NCBI GenBank assembly: GCA_033764965.1
Contig: JANRIN010000336.1
Coordinates: 1-64,000, forward strand
Direction: 5' to 3'
Length of the DNA stretch: 64,000 nt
DNA from: JSC-12 sp033764965
Lineage (GTDB): Bacteria > Cyanobacteriota > Cyanobacteriia > Leptolyngbyales > Leptolyngbyaceae
Part shown: positions 1-7,975 of the stretch, in pieces
Position numbering within the stretch: position 1 is the stretch's first letter
How the letters are laid out: each line of letters opens with the position of its first letter
Program-made: the position numbers and the translations under genes
The notes under the pieces: generated by a model
The model's input: only the letters and a program-made list of their open reading frames with translations
Told to the model about the DNA's origin: nothing
Database searches by the model: none

Positions 1-132
1 AAAAGTCATGAGATCGCAGGACAGATGTTTGATAACGAGTACGATTTAGCAATTGCTGTCATGAATGGAATGGAAGCTCGTAGCCAAGCAGGTAGTTATG
101 CACTGGAGCGTTTTATATTTAATTACACCTAG
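1..132 (+). CDS. C-terminal tail of an unidentified ORF (partial)
   Basis: Frame 1 is open from the first base to TAG at 130-132 and gives a 43-residue tail with no start inside the window. I do not recognise the family. It is in the same frame as the MazF remnant that follows and separated from it only by the stop codon, so an old fusion or deletion junction lies here. It could also be chance coding. Confidence 0.3.
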   Translation, partial: KSHEIAGQMFDNEYDLAIAVMNGMEARSQAGSYALERFIFNYT

Positions 133-366
133 CTACTTATCAATACAGTTATTATCGTAATCATCACCTCAAATACACAGTTGGCAGAAGCACCGGGAAA
201 TGTGCTTTTGCCTCGTGAAGTATCAGGCTTATCTAGAGATTCTGTCGTTAATGTATCTCAGATCTTGACCATCGATAAAACGTTTCTAACTGAACGTATT
301 GGTTCATTACCAGACTCTTTGCAAGAGGAGGTAGATGAGGGTTTGCGAATGGTTTTGTATCTCTAG
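133..366 (+). pseudogene. MazF/PemK toxin, C-terminal remnant
   Basis: From about 139 the frame reads like the second half of a MazF/PemK endoribonuclease: a hydrophobic strand ending ITSN-like, then LAEAPGNVLLPREVSGL, then VVNVSQILTIDKTFLTERIG and a C-terminal helix. Intact family members are about 110 residues and begin with a strand carrying the RGE/W and P-x-x-G-x-E-x-x-K-x-RP motifs. None of that is present upstream; the frame instead hits TAG at 130-132. Internal TTG at 181 could only give a 61-residue piece without the active-site half. I see no partner antitoxin. I call it a decayed toxin gene. Confidence 0.7.
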
Positions 367-576
367 CCGCAAGCTAACAGCTCTGACGCACCGGAACGAA
401 GTTAGAGCGTCGGTGAGATGCAAAATTGATCTGCGTCCGGTGAGCACGAAGGGTTATATTGCGCTATTCCCGTGGGGAGGCAATACAGCCAAGTTATCTG
501 TTGGCGTTTGATGTTAAGTCGCCTAATATTACACAACTGCTGAACTTCGATGAGGGTGGAAGCTAGAGAGAAAGAC

Positions 577-1029
577 ATGAATATCCGAATTGCTCAACAA
601 GACGATATCGACACTCTTTTTGAGATTAGAACTAGCGTCATCGAAAATCATCAGTCCCGCGAAGAGATTGCTGAACTTGGCATTACTCCAGAGTCAGTTG
701 CCCAAATGCTAGGAACAGATTGTTGTGCATGGATTGCTGAGATTGATGATCAACCGATTGGATTCTCAATTGCAAATGCCACAGAAAAAACGATATTTGG
801 CATCTTTGTCCTCCCTTCTTTTGAGTGCCGAGGGGCTGGCCGTGCCCTAATGCAAGCTGCTGAAAATTGGTTGTGGTCAAAGGGGGTGAATGAGATTTGG
901 TTAGTCACAGGCAATGACCCTGGCTTGAGAGCCTATGGTTTCTATATCCATTTGGATTGGATTCCGGTGGGTATTGAACCTGATGGAGATTTCAAAGGAG
1001 AGATGAAATTTATCAAAAGACGTGAGTAA
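577..1029 (+). CDS. GNAT family N-acetyltransferase
   Basis: A 150-residue GNAT acetyltransferase. The N-terminus IRIAQQDDIDTLFEIR is the usual beta1-alpha1 opening; the acetyl-CoA pyrophosphate loop is seen in FECRGAGRALMQAAENW (Q/RxxGxG/A type), followed by the beta5 strand EIWLVTG. I chose ATG 577 because GAGAGAAAG lies just upstream and the family fold starts there; an in-frame ATG at 550 would add nine unconserved residues. The substrate cannot be inferred. It sits between a toxin remnant and a TetR-type gene with no operon partner. Confidence 0.8.
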   Translation: MNIRIAQQDDIDTLFEIRTSVIENHQSREEIAELGITPESVAQMLGTDCCAWIAEIDDQPIGFSIANATEKTIFGIFVLPSFECRGAGRALMQAAENWLWSKGVNEIWLVTGNDPGLRAYGFYIHLDWIPVGIEPDGDFKGEMKFIKRRE

Positions 1030-1157
1030 AATAATTCCTACTTTTATCAGAGCTGCCTGACGGATTTACTCATCTTTCTCAGTAGGCGATCGCCCCCTAA
1101 CAACTCCACGTACACCAACTGCCAAAGGGTTATCGGATCAGTGTTCAAGGATATATC

Positions 1158-2174
1158 TCATTGCATCCCAATGATGATTGCGGCTTGTTTACATGATGAG
1201 ACATCTTTTGCGATCGCCACGGTTGTTTGATGTACAGCGTCAGAAATTTGTTCTGCTAAATCTTCATGGATCACCGCACGAGCCAACGTTAGCCCCCCAG
1301 CCAACAACGATAAAATCGCCCATGCCAAATGGCGCGTTTGGGTCTCGTTATCGGCTTTAAGTCCCGCTGCGATCGCCCCATGCAATTTGACCAATTCGTT
1401 TTGGTAGGCACTGCGAACGCGATCGCTAGCACGAATGACCTCTGGCGAGAGCGTCGGCAGGGCGCAGCCACAGGCAATATTTTGGCGATGTTGAGAACCC
1501 ACGTAATAATCGGCCAAGGCAGTCACCCACTGCTCTCCAGTCTGCCTGCGAAATGTTTCTACACCTGTTCGATATTCATCCAGTCCTGCAATGACTGCGG
1601 CTAAAAATGCCTCTTCTTTGGAGCGGAAATAGCCATAAAATGCCCCAGACGTGACGCCCGCTTCTTTGGCCAGTGCGTCTACTCCGACGCCATTATAGCC
1701 CCGCGATCGGAAGCCCCGATTGATGGCCTTCATGATGCGGGTTTTGGTATCTTCAGGGGCATTGGTAAGCTCAACATTGACCGTTGTTGCAGTGGGGAGC
1801 GATTTGGTAGCAGGCGATCGATACATCTCGTCTGTGGCTCGTTCTGTGAAATCAGTTAGAAACGCATCCAGTTGCTCAGCGATCGCTTCTTTGACTCGTT
1901 GCGTCAAGCGATCTGCGAAGCGATCTTCTGGGGAATCAAGCTTGTCAATGACACTATCTGACGGTTGAGTGGGCGATCGCTCAGCTGCCTCTTCTACGGC
2001 CTGACGAAGTAAGTCGGTGATAACAGCACTAAGGTTAGGATGTCCGCGTTTATCCGATCGCCCCGAAATGTTGACAAATCCTCGTTCTAACGCCAGTTCA
2101 CTAATGGATTGAAGTAGGTCATTCGGCAGACGAATACTGATTGCTGTCGAGAGGGTGGAGGTGGGCTTGCTCAT
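1158..2174 (-). CDS. TetR-type regulator with N-terminal ribbon-helix-helix-like domain
   Basis: 338 residues, far longer than a usual TetR repressor (about 200). Residues 8-62 look like a ribbon-helix-helix domain (TAISIRLPNDLLQSI strand/helix, then a second helix LSAVITDLLRQAVEEA). After an acidic linker, residues 142-190 are a canonical TetR HTH (GVDALAKEAGVTSGAFYGYF, then RSKEEAF), and 191-335 form the ligand/dimer domain. It is divergent from the tautomerase operon at 2539 with a 25-bp operator directly next to its start codon, so autorepression and control of the neighbour are likely. The ligand is probably a reactive organic compound handled by the divergent enzymes (inference). Confidence 0.85.
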   Translation of the reverse strand: MSKPTSTLSTAISIRLPNDLLQSISELALERGFVNISGRSDKRGHPNLSAVITDLLRQAVEEAAERSPTQPSDSVIDKLDSPEDRFADRLTQRVKEAIAEQLDAFLTDFTERATDEMYRSPATKSLPTATTVNVELTNAPEDTKTRIMKAINRGFRSRGYNGVGVDALAKEAGVTSGAFYGYFRSKEEAFLAAVIAGLDEYRTGVETFRRQTGEQWVTALADYYVGSQHRQNIACGCALPTLSPEVIRASDRVRSAYQNELVKLHGAIAAGLKADNETQTRHLAWAILSLLAGGLTLARAVIHEDLAEQISDAVHQTTVAIAKDVSSCKQAAIIIGMQ

Positions 2175-2175
2175 T

Positions 2176-2200
2176 TTTAGTAATACACTATATTACTAAA
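2176..2200. promoter_or_regulatory. Operator: 10-bp perfect inverted repeat at the TetR start
   Basis: TTTAGTAATA (2176-2185) and TATTACTAAA (2191-2200) are exact inverted repeats with a 5-bp spacer. The site lies 1 bp before the ATG of the minus-strand regulator, so a bound dimer would block its own ribosome-binding and promoter region. Symmetry and size fit a TetR dimer. I see no second copy in the rest of the 2201-2538 gap. Confidence 0.7.
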
Positions 2201-2419
2201 TCCATCCTATCATGTAATGCCTAAACAGCGTTTTGTTTGAAAAGTCCTAACTGAGTAGGAAGTCAGAATAATTTATAAAATGCATCGACTCTACTCAAGG
2301 CTCAAATGCTTTTCTAGCAAGGAACTGGCAGATATGAAACTCGACATTTAATGTATTGCAATTCACCCAACTCCTACAAGTCAATGGCGTGCCTTAATCT
2401 TTTCTTCGCAAGAAATCCC

Positions 2420-2464
2420 TTGACTAGATAACGATCTCTATATTACGTTAATTTTATAACGATC
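2420..2464 (+). promoter_or_regulatory. Candidate promoter with paired ATAACGATC repeats
   Basis: TTGACT at 2420-2425 and TATTAC at 2441-2446 could be -35/-10 boxes, though the 15-bp spacing is short. ATAACGATC occurs at 2428-2436 and again at 2456-2464, 28 bp apart, bracketing the putative -10. This lies about 75-120 bp before the tautomerase start, whose strong ribosome-binding site is CAGGAG at 2527. Confidence 0.35.
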
Positions 2465-2538
2465 GTGATAAGCATTCGTACTGCTAAAGCACATCATGTT
2501 GAAGCACATCAATCCAACGTTTTCTCAGGAGAACTCCT

Positions 2539-3081
2539 ATGCCTTTACTGCGAATTACCCATCAAGCTGGAGCCTTCACCCAGGCTCAGAAAGAACAACT
2601 GGCAGCCGAACTCGCTAGCGTTTTATTAATTGCTGAAATCGGTAACGATAATCCCACTGCCCGTTCCCTCGAACACATCATTTTTCAGGAGATCGATGCC
2701 AAAACCTCCTGGTTTGTAGGGGGCAAATTACAAGAAAGTGCACCAATAGGGGGCTACTTTATTTTTGATGTGGTTTATCCGTTTGGTGCCGCCCCTCAAG
2801 CCGCCAAAACTCAACTTCACAAAGACATTAATGATGTTGTGGCAGAGGTTTTGGGTGTGGATGGCACGTTCCCTAATCGGGCTGGTGACTGGGTTCTCAT
2901 CAACGAAATTACAGAAGGAAACTGGGGCGTGAGTGGTGCCACAGTGGGCATCCACGACATTTATAACGCAACAAAAGGTTCCGTAGAACGCATTCCCTAT
3001 TTTGACTCGCTCTTGACGGCTCAAAAGCAGATGTTTGACACCTACGGCTATCCGGCAGACGCTCCGGGTCGAGGCAAGTAA
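2539..3081 (+). CDS. Tautomerase-superfamily enzyme 1
   Basis: 180 residues. The protein begins Met-Pro, giving the N-terminal proline that acts as catalytic base in the 4-oxalocrotonate tautomerase superfamily after Met removal. It looks like two fused beta-alpha-beta units: N-terminal PLLRITHQAGAFTQAQKEQL strand/helix and a second helix AKTQLHKDINDVVAEVL. The second half of the gene resembles the protein at 3947-4483 (WGV..G..VGI.DI / WGVRGNSIGVTDI), so the two are paralogues. First gene of the operon divergent from the TetR-type regulator. Substrate unknown; probably keto-enol isomerisation or dehalogenation. Confidence 0.8.
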   Translation: MPLLRITHQAGAFTQAQKEQLAAELASVLLIAEIGNDNPTARSLEHIIFQEIDAKTSWFVGGKLQESAPIGGYFIFDVVYPFGAAPQAAKTQLHKDINDVVAEVLGVDGTFPNRAGDWVLINEITEGNWGVSGATVGIHDIYNATKGSVERIPYFDSLLTAQKQMFDTYGYPADAPGRGK

Positions 3082-3135
3082 CTGTAGGGCGATCGCATAC
3101 TAACCAGCGGTTTCAAAGGTGCGATCGCCTCTCTC

Positions 3136-3909
3136 ATGCTCACAATCATGAAAATCAAAACAGCAATGAACCAAAAGCTTTACGGAAAAGTTGCACTCAT
3201 AACGGGTGCCTCCTCAGGTATTGGAAAAGCGACGGCGTTAGCCCTTGCAAAGGAAGGGGCTAGGGTGGTGGTGGCTGCCCGTCGTATCGATCGCCTTAAT
3301 GCTCTCGTCCAAACGATCACTGACAATGGTGGCAAGGCACTGGCGATCGCAGCTGATATAGGTGATGAATTACAAGCACGGGGCATGGTCGAAAAGACAC
3401 TGCTGGCATTTGAGCGCATCGATATTCTCGTCAACAATGCGGGTGTCATGTTGCTGGCTCCTGTGGAGGGTGCCAATACTCGCGAATGGCACGAGATGGT
3501 CAACGTAAACCTGATGGGATTAGCGATCGCCACCCATGCCGTATTGCCAACGATGAAAGCCCAAGGAGATGGACATATCGTCAATCTCTCGTCTGTTGCC
3601 GGACGCTTTGCATTCACCAACTGCGCGATGTATAACGCGACCAAATTTGGTGTAAATGGATTTTCGGATGCCTTAAGACAAGAAGTATCGCGTCATAAGA
3701 TTCGCGTCACCATCATCGAACCGGGCATCGTGGCGACCGAATTAACCACTCATATCACTACCGCAGACATTAAAGAACGCGAACAGACCCGACTGCAAAC
3801 GATTCAAGCATTGCAAAGCGAAGACATTGCAGACGCCATCCTTTATGCCGTCACGCAGAAGCCCCATGTCAACGTTAACGAAATTCTGATCCGCACGATC
3901 GATCAGTAA
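3136..3909 (+). CDS. Short-chain dehydrogenase/reductase (SDR)
   Basis: Classical SDR NAD(P)-dependent oxidoreductase, up to 257 residues. The nucleotide-binding motif TGASSGIG, the stabilising NNAG, and the catalytic S...YNATK set are all present. An Arg-rich stretch AARRIDR after beta2 favours NADP(H). Starts at 3136, 3148 and 3166 are in frame and none has a clear ribosome-binding site; 3166 fits the family start (KLYGKVALITG) best. Sits between the two tautomerases and ends 37 bp before the second, so it likely acts in the same small-molecule pathway. Confidence 0.88.
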   Translation: MLTIMKIKTAMNQKLYGKVALITGASSGIGKATALALAKEGARVVVAARRIDRLNALVQTITDNGGKALAIAADIGDELQARGMVEKTLLAFERIDILVNNAGVMLLAPVEGANTREWHEMVNVNLMGLAIATHAVLPTMKAQGDGHIVNLSSVAGRFAFTNCAMYNATKFGVNGFSDALRQEVSRHKIRVTIIEPGIVATELTTHITTADIKEREQTRLQTIQALQSEDIADAILYAVTQKPHVNVNEILIRTIDQ

Positions 3910-3946
3910 TGGCAATCATTTCACCCTCATCCAGGAGAACTTTTCC

Positions 3947-4483
3947 ATGCCCATGATGCGCGTCACGGCTCCTCAAGGAGCACTGAATTTTGCCCAGAAA
4001 AAAAGCCTTTCCGAAGCATTCACCGACCTGCTGTTGATTGGCGAAGTTGGAACTACTGCACCGGAAGCTCGCAAATTTGTTCATATCCTCTTTCAAGAAT
4101 TGGATACATTGACCGATTGGTTTGTTGGGGGTCATCCTCGTGGACTCGAACCCCAAGGCGCACCACCCCACTTCTTTCTCGATGTGTTCTATCCCCATGC
4201 TGCCGCGCCGCCTAGTGCCAAACGTCAACTGCACCGCGCCCTTAACAACGCTCTCGTGCGGGTCGTGTTGGGAGAAGATACTCCCCCTGATGCCTTGAGC
4301 AACTGGATTGTTATCCATGAGATTGACGAGGGTGCCTGGGGTGTACGCGGTAATTCAATTGGGGTGACTGATATCTTTCGGGCTAATCAAGCTTCGAGCG
4401 ATCGCCTCGCTTACACCACAGCGTTTCTCGCAGCCGAAACCAAACTCCAAACCGAATTTCAATTTCCCCGCGATCTTGCCTAG
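3947..4483 (+). CDS. Tautomerase-superfamily enzyme 2
   Basis: 178 residues, starts Met-Pro (MPMMRVTAPQGAL) with the superfamily's catalytic proline. Paralogue of the protein at 2539-3081, with the same helix (QKKSLSEAFTDLLLIGEVG versus QKEQLAAELASVLLIAEIG) and the same WGV/DIF segment. Ribosome-binding site CAGGAG lies before the ATG. Two divergent copies in one operon may form a hetero-oligomer or act on successive intermediates; the sequence does not decide. Confidence 0.8.
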   Translation: MPMMRVTAPQGALNFAQKKSLSEAFTDLLLIGEVGTTAPEARKFVHILFQELDTLTDWFVGGHPRGLEPQGAPPHFFLDVFYPHAAAPPSAKRQLHRALNNALVRVVLGEDTPPDALSNWIVIHEIDEGAWGVRGNSIGVTDIFRANQASSDRLAYTTAFLAAETKLQTEFQFPRDLA

Positions 4484-4549
4484 CTTTCAATGCCAATAGT
4501 CCAATCCTAAATCAAGAGAAAACCACAACTCATCCAAAACTAGATCACC

Positions 4550-5545
4550 ATGACCTCAGATTCCTCATCTCCGTTCCATGCTGAAGAAGTTGCGATTCAA
4601 CAGCGGTTGGGGGTAGACGTCAAAATGCAGGAAATCGGGCAAAAATTTATCCGCGACTATATGCCCGATCAGCATCGTGAGTTCTTTGCCCAAATTCCCT
4701 TTATCCTACTGGGAGCGGTTGATAAACACGGTCAGCCTTGGGCTTCTATCTTAGTGGGACAGCCCGGCTTCATCTCCTCACCCAACTCCAAATCCTTGCA
4801 GATCCAGTCCAGTTTGTTGCTGGGTGATCCCCTGACAGATATGTTGGGTGTAGGAGTCCCCATTGGCTTGTTAGGGATCGAATTGCCAACCCGACGCCGC
4901 AACCGCATGAATGGCGTAATTTCTAACTATGACAATATGAGCTTTGCGGTGGATGTCATTCAAAGTTTTGGTAATTGCAACCAGTACATCCAGAAGCGCA
5001 AACCCACATTTGTCGATACACACCCAGAAACCTCTCCCATTCGCATTGGGCAGCAGCTCACAGCGAGCGATCGCAACCTGATTGGGCGAGCCGACACGTT
5101 TTTCATTGCAAGTGCCAATTGGAATGCCGAGGCGCATCTCAGAGGAGTAGATGTCTCCCATCGTGGGGGTCGTCCTGGTTTTGTATGCGTTAATGCCGAT
5201 ACACTCACAATTCCCGACTTTAGCGGCAACAACTTCTTCAATACACTTGGCAATCTGCTCAACTATCCTCAAGCAGGTCTCTTGTTTATTGACTTTGCTA
5301 CTGGCGATTTGCTTTATCTAGCTGTGATTGCAGAGATTATTTGGGAAGAGGATGAAGTCGCTGTGTTTGAAGGGGCTGAACGCCTTGTTCGATTCACAAT
5401 ACAAGAAGTGCGATTTGTCAGTGGCGTATTGCCATTTCGCTGGTCAGAGCCTGAACTTTCCCCATTTTTGATTCGTACAGGATCATGGCCGCACAACTTG
5501 GATTGTGTAGCATGTGAGCAAAAAGCTAATAGCGCAGGTCGTTGA
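4550..5545 (+). CDS. Pyridoxamine 5'-phosphate oxidase-like FMN-binding protein
   Basis: 331 residues. It has the split-barrel pattern of the large PPOX-family proteins, in two units: PFILLGAVDKHGQPWASILVGQPGFI (about 50-75) and DTFFIASANWNAEAHLRGVDVSHRGGRPGFV (about 185-215), followed by NLLNYPQAGLLFIDFATGDLLYL. The fold normally binds FMN or F420. Last gene of the tautomerase/SDR operon, so it probably performs a flavin-dependent redox step or detoxification. The C-terminus has two Cys (DCVACEQ), but there is no ferredoxin domain like the one found in longer relatives. Confidence 0.78.
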   Translation: MTSDSSSPFHAEEVAIQQRLGVDVKMQEIGQKFIRDYMPDQHREFFAQIPFILLGAVDKHGQPWASILVGQPGFISSPNSKSLQIQSSLLLGDPLTDMLGVGVPIGLLGIELPTRRRNRMNGVISNYDNMSFAVDVIQSFGNCNQYIQKRKPTFVDTHPETSPIRIGQQLTASDRNLIGRADTFFIASANWNAEAHLRGVDVSHRGGRPGFVCVNADTLTIPDFSGNNFFNTLGNLLNYPQAGLLFIDFATGDLLYLAVIAEIIWEEDEVAVFEGAERLVRFTIQEVRFVSGVLPFRWSEPELSPFLIRTGSWPHNLDCVACEQKANSAGR

Positions 5546-5568
5546 TTAGCCCGTCAAAGCTTTGAGGA

Positions 5569-5615
5569 TGGGCGATACTGGATTCGAACCAGTGACCCCT
5601 TCCGTGTGAAGGAAG
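5569..5615 (-). tRNA. tRNA-Val(CAC) 3' fragment; attachment-site remnant
   Basis: Read on the minus strand, 5615 to 5569 gives a full anticodon arm (CTTCC - TTCACAC - GGAAG, anticodon CAC), variable loop GGGTC, T arm ACTGG-TTCGAAT-CCAGT, acceptor strand ATCGCCC and discriminator A. The D arm and 5' acceptor strand are absent: the minus strand upstream of 5615 is unrelated AT-rich sequence. Such a clean 3' remnant starting at the anticodon arm is what tyrosine integrases leave at the distal end of an integrated element. By polarity the intact tRNA and its att copy should lie to the right. Confidence 0.85.
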
Positions 5616-5672
5616 TTAAGAAAATGCCGAAACTCTTGCAGATTAAGAACTGTAGATTACTAAGAGTTTGCA

Positions 5673-5692
5673 TCATAGTCAATTCATAGTCA
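5673..5692. repeat. Two TCATAGTCA direct repeats near the tRNA remnant
   Basis: TCATAGTCA occurs at 5673-5681 and 5684-5692, an 11-bp period, about 60 bp inside the predicted element end. Phased short repeats next to an att core can be integrase or accessory-factor arm sites; nothing else in the gap 5616-5777 supports this. Confidence 0.25.
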
Positions 5693-5777
5693 GGTGCAGA
5701 AGTTAGTCTCTAACCGTATAAAGATCGGTTTATATCTACCTCAAACAGTATTACAGAGAAGCATACCTTTTGAGGAA

Positions 5778-7238
5778 TCAAGCGCCAAGAAGGGCAACCA
5801 GTGCTCGGTAAATTTCTACCATCGCCAACGTATCTAGCTGGCAATAAGCCTGCAAATCACGAATCAGCTTTTGTCTCTCTGCTAAATCAGTGCAAGCAAT
5901 CATCGTTTCCCAAATGGTTTGCGCCTGATCCCCACGTTGAACCGCCAACGTTTTGTAACTGAGAGAGGGCACAAGAACTGGCAGAACCTTTTTGATGGAG
6001 GTTGAGCCTCGAAAATCAGGATGCTTGTAATGATACTTAAAGATATCTTCAAGATCCCAAAGGCGGTTAGCGATCGCTTCCAACTTCGGTGCATACTGAG
6101 GAAAATCTTGAGCCAGTTTCCGAAGCAGGCTTGCTTCCAAGGATTTGTGGTAAACAATGACGGAGCCTGTAGGGGAAATGTCTGTCGTCAGGGCTGCGAC
6201 CAACGAAGGTCTAGGATCAGACTGGTCAGTATGCAGATACTCGCAATGTTCAACCGAGCCATCAGCCTGAAGAATATGACAGCTATATTGAAACGGGAAC
6301 TGCTCGTAAGGTTTTAGCCCATCAAATCGCGGTATTGCCGGGTTTTGTGCCTCAAAGTCAAAGAAGTGAATGGGATACTCAAGTTGGGCAAGGCTATCGG
6401 CGATCGCTTCTCTGTCAATTAACGGTTGATTAGCAAGGACGCTATCGACGTAGCTCCGCTGATTATCTGAAAGAGGATAGCCCAGTGGCAGATCTGAGAT
6501 TTTCAAAATCCCTTGAGCAATGAGAGCATCCTTCTTCCTCCAATCCAGCCTGGGAATTGTGAAGATGGATAGATCTGGAATGTGTTGCCAGCAGTCAGCT
6601 TTAAAGGAGCAGGGATTAGGATGATCGCAATGTTTGCCGATCGCCAAGGTTGGTTCCAAAGCCTCAGCCAAAAGCGTTCTAAACTGGCGGATTTTTGTGG
6701 GTATCTCTGGCAACAGGCGATCGACTTCTGCTGTAACGTCTGCAATCGTGAAGAGGTTGTCTAGATTGGGGAAGAAGCAGGTTTGAGTGTTAATGTGCAT
6801 CAGGCTAACGGAACTGATACACAGCCCTACTTCGGTCAAAACATATTTTTGAAGTGCGGCATCCCAAGGATGTTCCTCTTTCGCAGTGCTGGAGGATTTG
6901 ACTTCAATCAGTTCCCAAGTATCTGCCGAGGTTTGATGGAGAATATCACAGCGAATGAATACATCCTCAAAACTGAACGCGGCTTTAAACAAGCAGGATA
7001 CTCCAGACGCAATCGCCGCTTGGGTGGCTCGAATCGCTTCAATCCTACTTCCTTCGATCAGTTGTCCATTGGGAAAGCGATCGCGGGCGAATTGCCCCAC
7101 GAGTTCACCCTGGTCGATAATACGCTGTTGAGCCAAATTTAACGGAGTCGCTCGGTGTGGCTCTTTCACCTCCAGCCAAAGCTGCTTATGGCATTGCAGC
7201 CCACTCATAAAGTTGGATTTTGTCAGGAAGGGAGCCAT
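5778..7238 (-). CDS. DUF2779 family nuclease (Cas4-like plus exonuclease-like)
   Basis: 486 residues. The N-terminal half is PD-(D/E)XK/Cas4-like: FIRCDIL and ELIEVKSS supply the D...E-x-K catalytic triplet, and Cys residues (CHKQLW; CDHPNPC / C..W) resemble the Fe-S cluster cysteines of Cas4/AddB-type nucleases. The C-terminal half starts with IHFFDFEA, an RNase-H-fold DEDD exonuclease motif, and ends CQLDTLAMVEIYRAL. This is the DUF2779 layout, whose role is not established. First gene inside the putative integrated element, on the opposite strand to the next genes. Confidence 0.75.
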   Translation of the reverse strand: MAPFLTKSNFMSGLQCHKQLWLEVKEPHRATPLNLAQQRIIDQGELVGQFARDRFPNGQLIEGSRIEAIRATQAAIASGVSCLFKAAFSFEDVFIRCDILHQTSADTWELIEVKSSSTAKEEHPWDAALQKYVLTEVGLCISSVSLMHINTQTCFFPNLDNLFTIADVTAEVDRLLPEIPTKIRQFRTLLAEALEPTLAIGKHCDHPNPCSFKADCWQHIPDLSIFTIPRLDWRKKDALIAQGILKISDLPLGYPLSDNQRSYVDSVLANQPLIDREAIADSLAQLEYPIHFFDFEAQNPAIPRFDGLKPYEQFPFQYSCHILQADGSVEHCEYLHTDQSDPRPSLVAALTTDISPTGSVIVYHKSLEASLLRKLAQDFPQYAPKLEAIANRLWDLEDIFKYHYKHPDFRGSTSIKKVLPVLVPSLSYKTLAVQRGDQAQTIWETMIACTDLAERQKLIRDLQAYCQLDTLAMVEIYRALVALLGA

Positions 7239-7307
7239 ACTCGATATTGAGTCACTTTTAACCTCTGTTCAAAGTTAGAGTGCCCGATTCAGGAGGTTAG
7301 CTCTTAG

Positions 7308-7859
7308 ATGCATGAGAAATTGTTGGGAAAGTACCTAACTTTGCAGGAATTTTGCACTTGTACGCAGACGTATCGAAAGTACGCTGACCAAATCGACCCG
7401 TATCCTGAGAACCTAGAGGAGACGGTTCCGGCAATGCAGGCATTGTGTCAATACATCCTCGATCCTGTAATCGATCACTTTGGCAGGGAAAAGTTTCAGT
7501 TGACCTACGGCTTCTGCTCAAAGGATTTGAAGCGGTTTCTCGCTCAGAAAGACCCAGAGACGGGAATCAAGAATGGTCGGGTTGATCCCAGTCGTGACCA
7601 GCACATGACATATGAGAAGAACCGAAATGGCAAGTATTACTGCGATCGCCTCGGTGCTGCCTGTGATTTTCGGATTGTGGGGTTAGAGAGCGATCGCCTT
7701 ATAAAGTGGGTTCTAGAAGAGCAGTTACCGTTTGATTCGCTGTACTACTACGGGTGCGATCGCCCTATCCATATCAGTTACGGACTTCAGCATAAGAGGT
7801 GCATTTGGAAATTTAGCTCAAATGGTGTTCCAGCAAGGTTGAGAGGTGAAGCGTGGTAA
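7308..7859 (+). CDS. Peptidase M15-like protein with altered metal site
   Basis: 183 residues. The layout resembles the M15 D-Ala-D-Ala carboxypeptidase fold: LTYGFCS (like SGYRS), then a G-x-A-x-D core in RLGAACDFRI, then FDSLYYYG and a C-terminal PIHISYG with the last zinc His. In active M15 enzymes the core reads H-x-x-G-x-A-x-D; here the first His position is Asp (DRLGAACD). The enzyme may be inactive, bind metal differently, or use the earlier QH pair. Its role here is unknown; it is not obviously in an operon. Confidence 0.5.
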   Translation: MHEKLLGKYLTLQEFCTCTQTYRKYADQIDPYPENLEETVPAMQALCQYILDPVIDHFGREKFQLTYGFCSKDLKRFLAQKDPETGIKNGRVDPSRDQHMTYEKNRNGKYYCDRLGAACDFRIVGLESDRLIKWVLEEQLPFDSLYYYGCDRPIHISYGLQHKRCIWKFSSNGVPARLRGEAW

Positions 7860-7923
7860 GACCTGCCAGAAGCTAGTAGTCAAATGCTCGCCTGAATTCT
7901 TTAACTATTTGATTGCCAGCATT

Positions 7924-7937
7924 CCGATTAAAATCGG
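7924..7937. promoter_or_regulatory. Inverted repeat before the trypsin/MoxR operon
   Basis: CCGATT-AA-AATCGG is a perfect 14-bp dyad 38 bp before the Trypco1 start, next to a GTTTAAAC palindrome (7937-7944). It is placed to act as operator for the downstream operon; the GntR-type domain encoded at 10635 is a candidate ligand. Confidence 0.4.
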
Positions 7938-7975
7938 TTTAAACGACAGTAAGTGCTCTTAAGTACTTTGTATAA

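Noticed and set aside
5569..5700. tRNA-Val interrupted by an intron
   Set aside because: Nothing resembling the 5' half (D arm, acceptor strand) appears within the next several hundred bases on the minus strand; an att remnant explains the data better.
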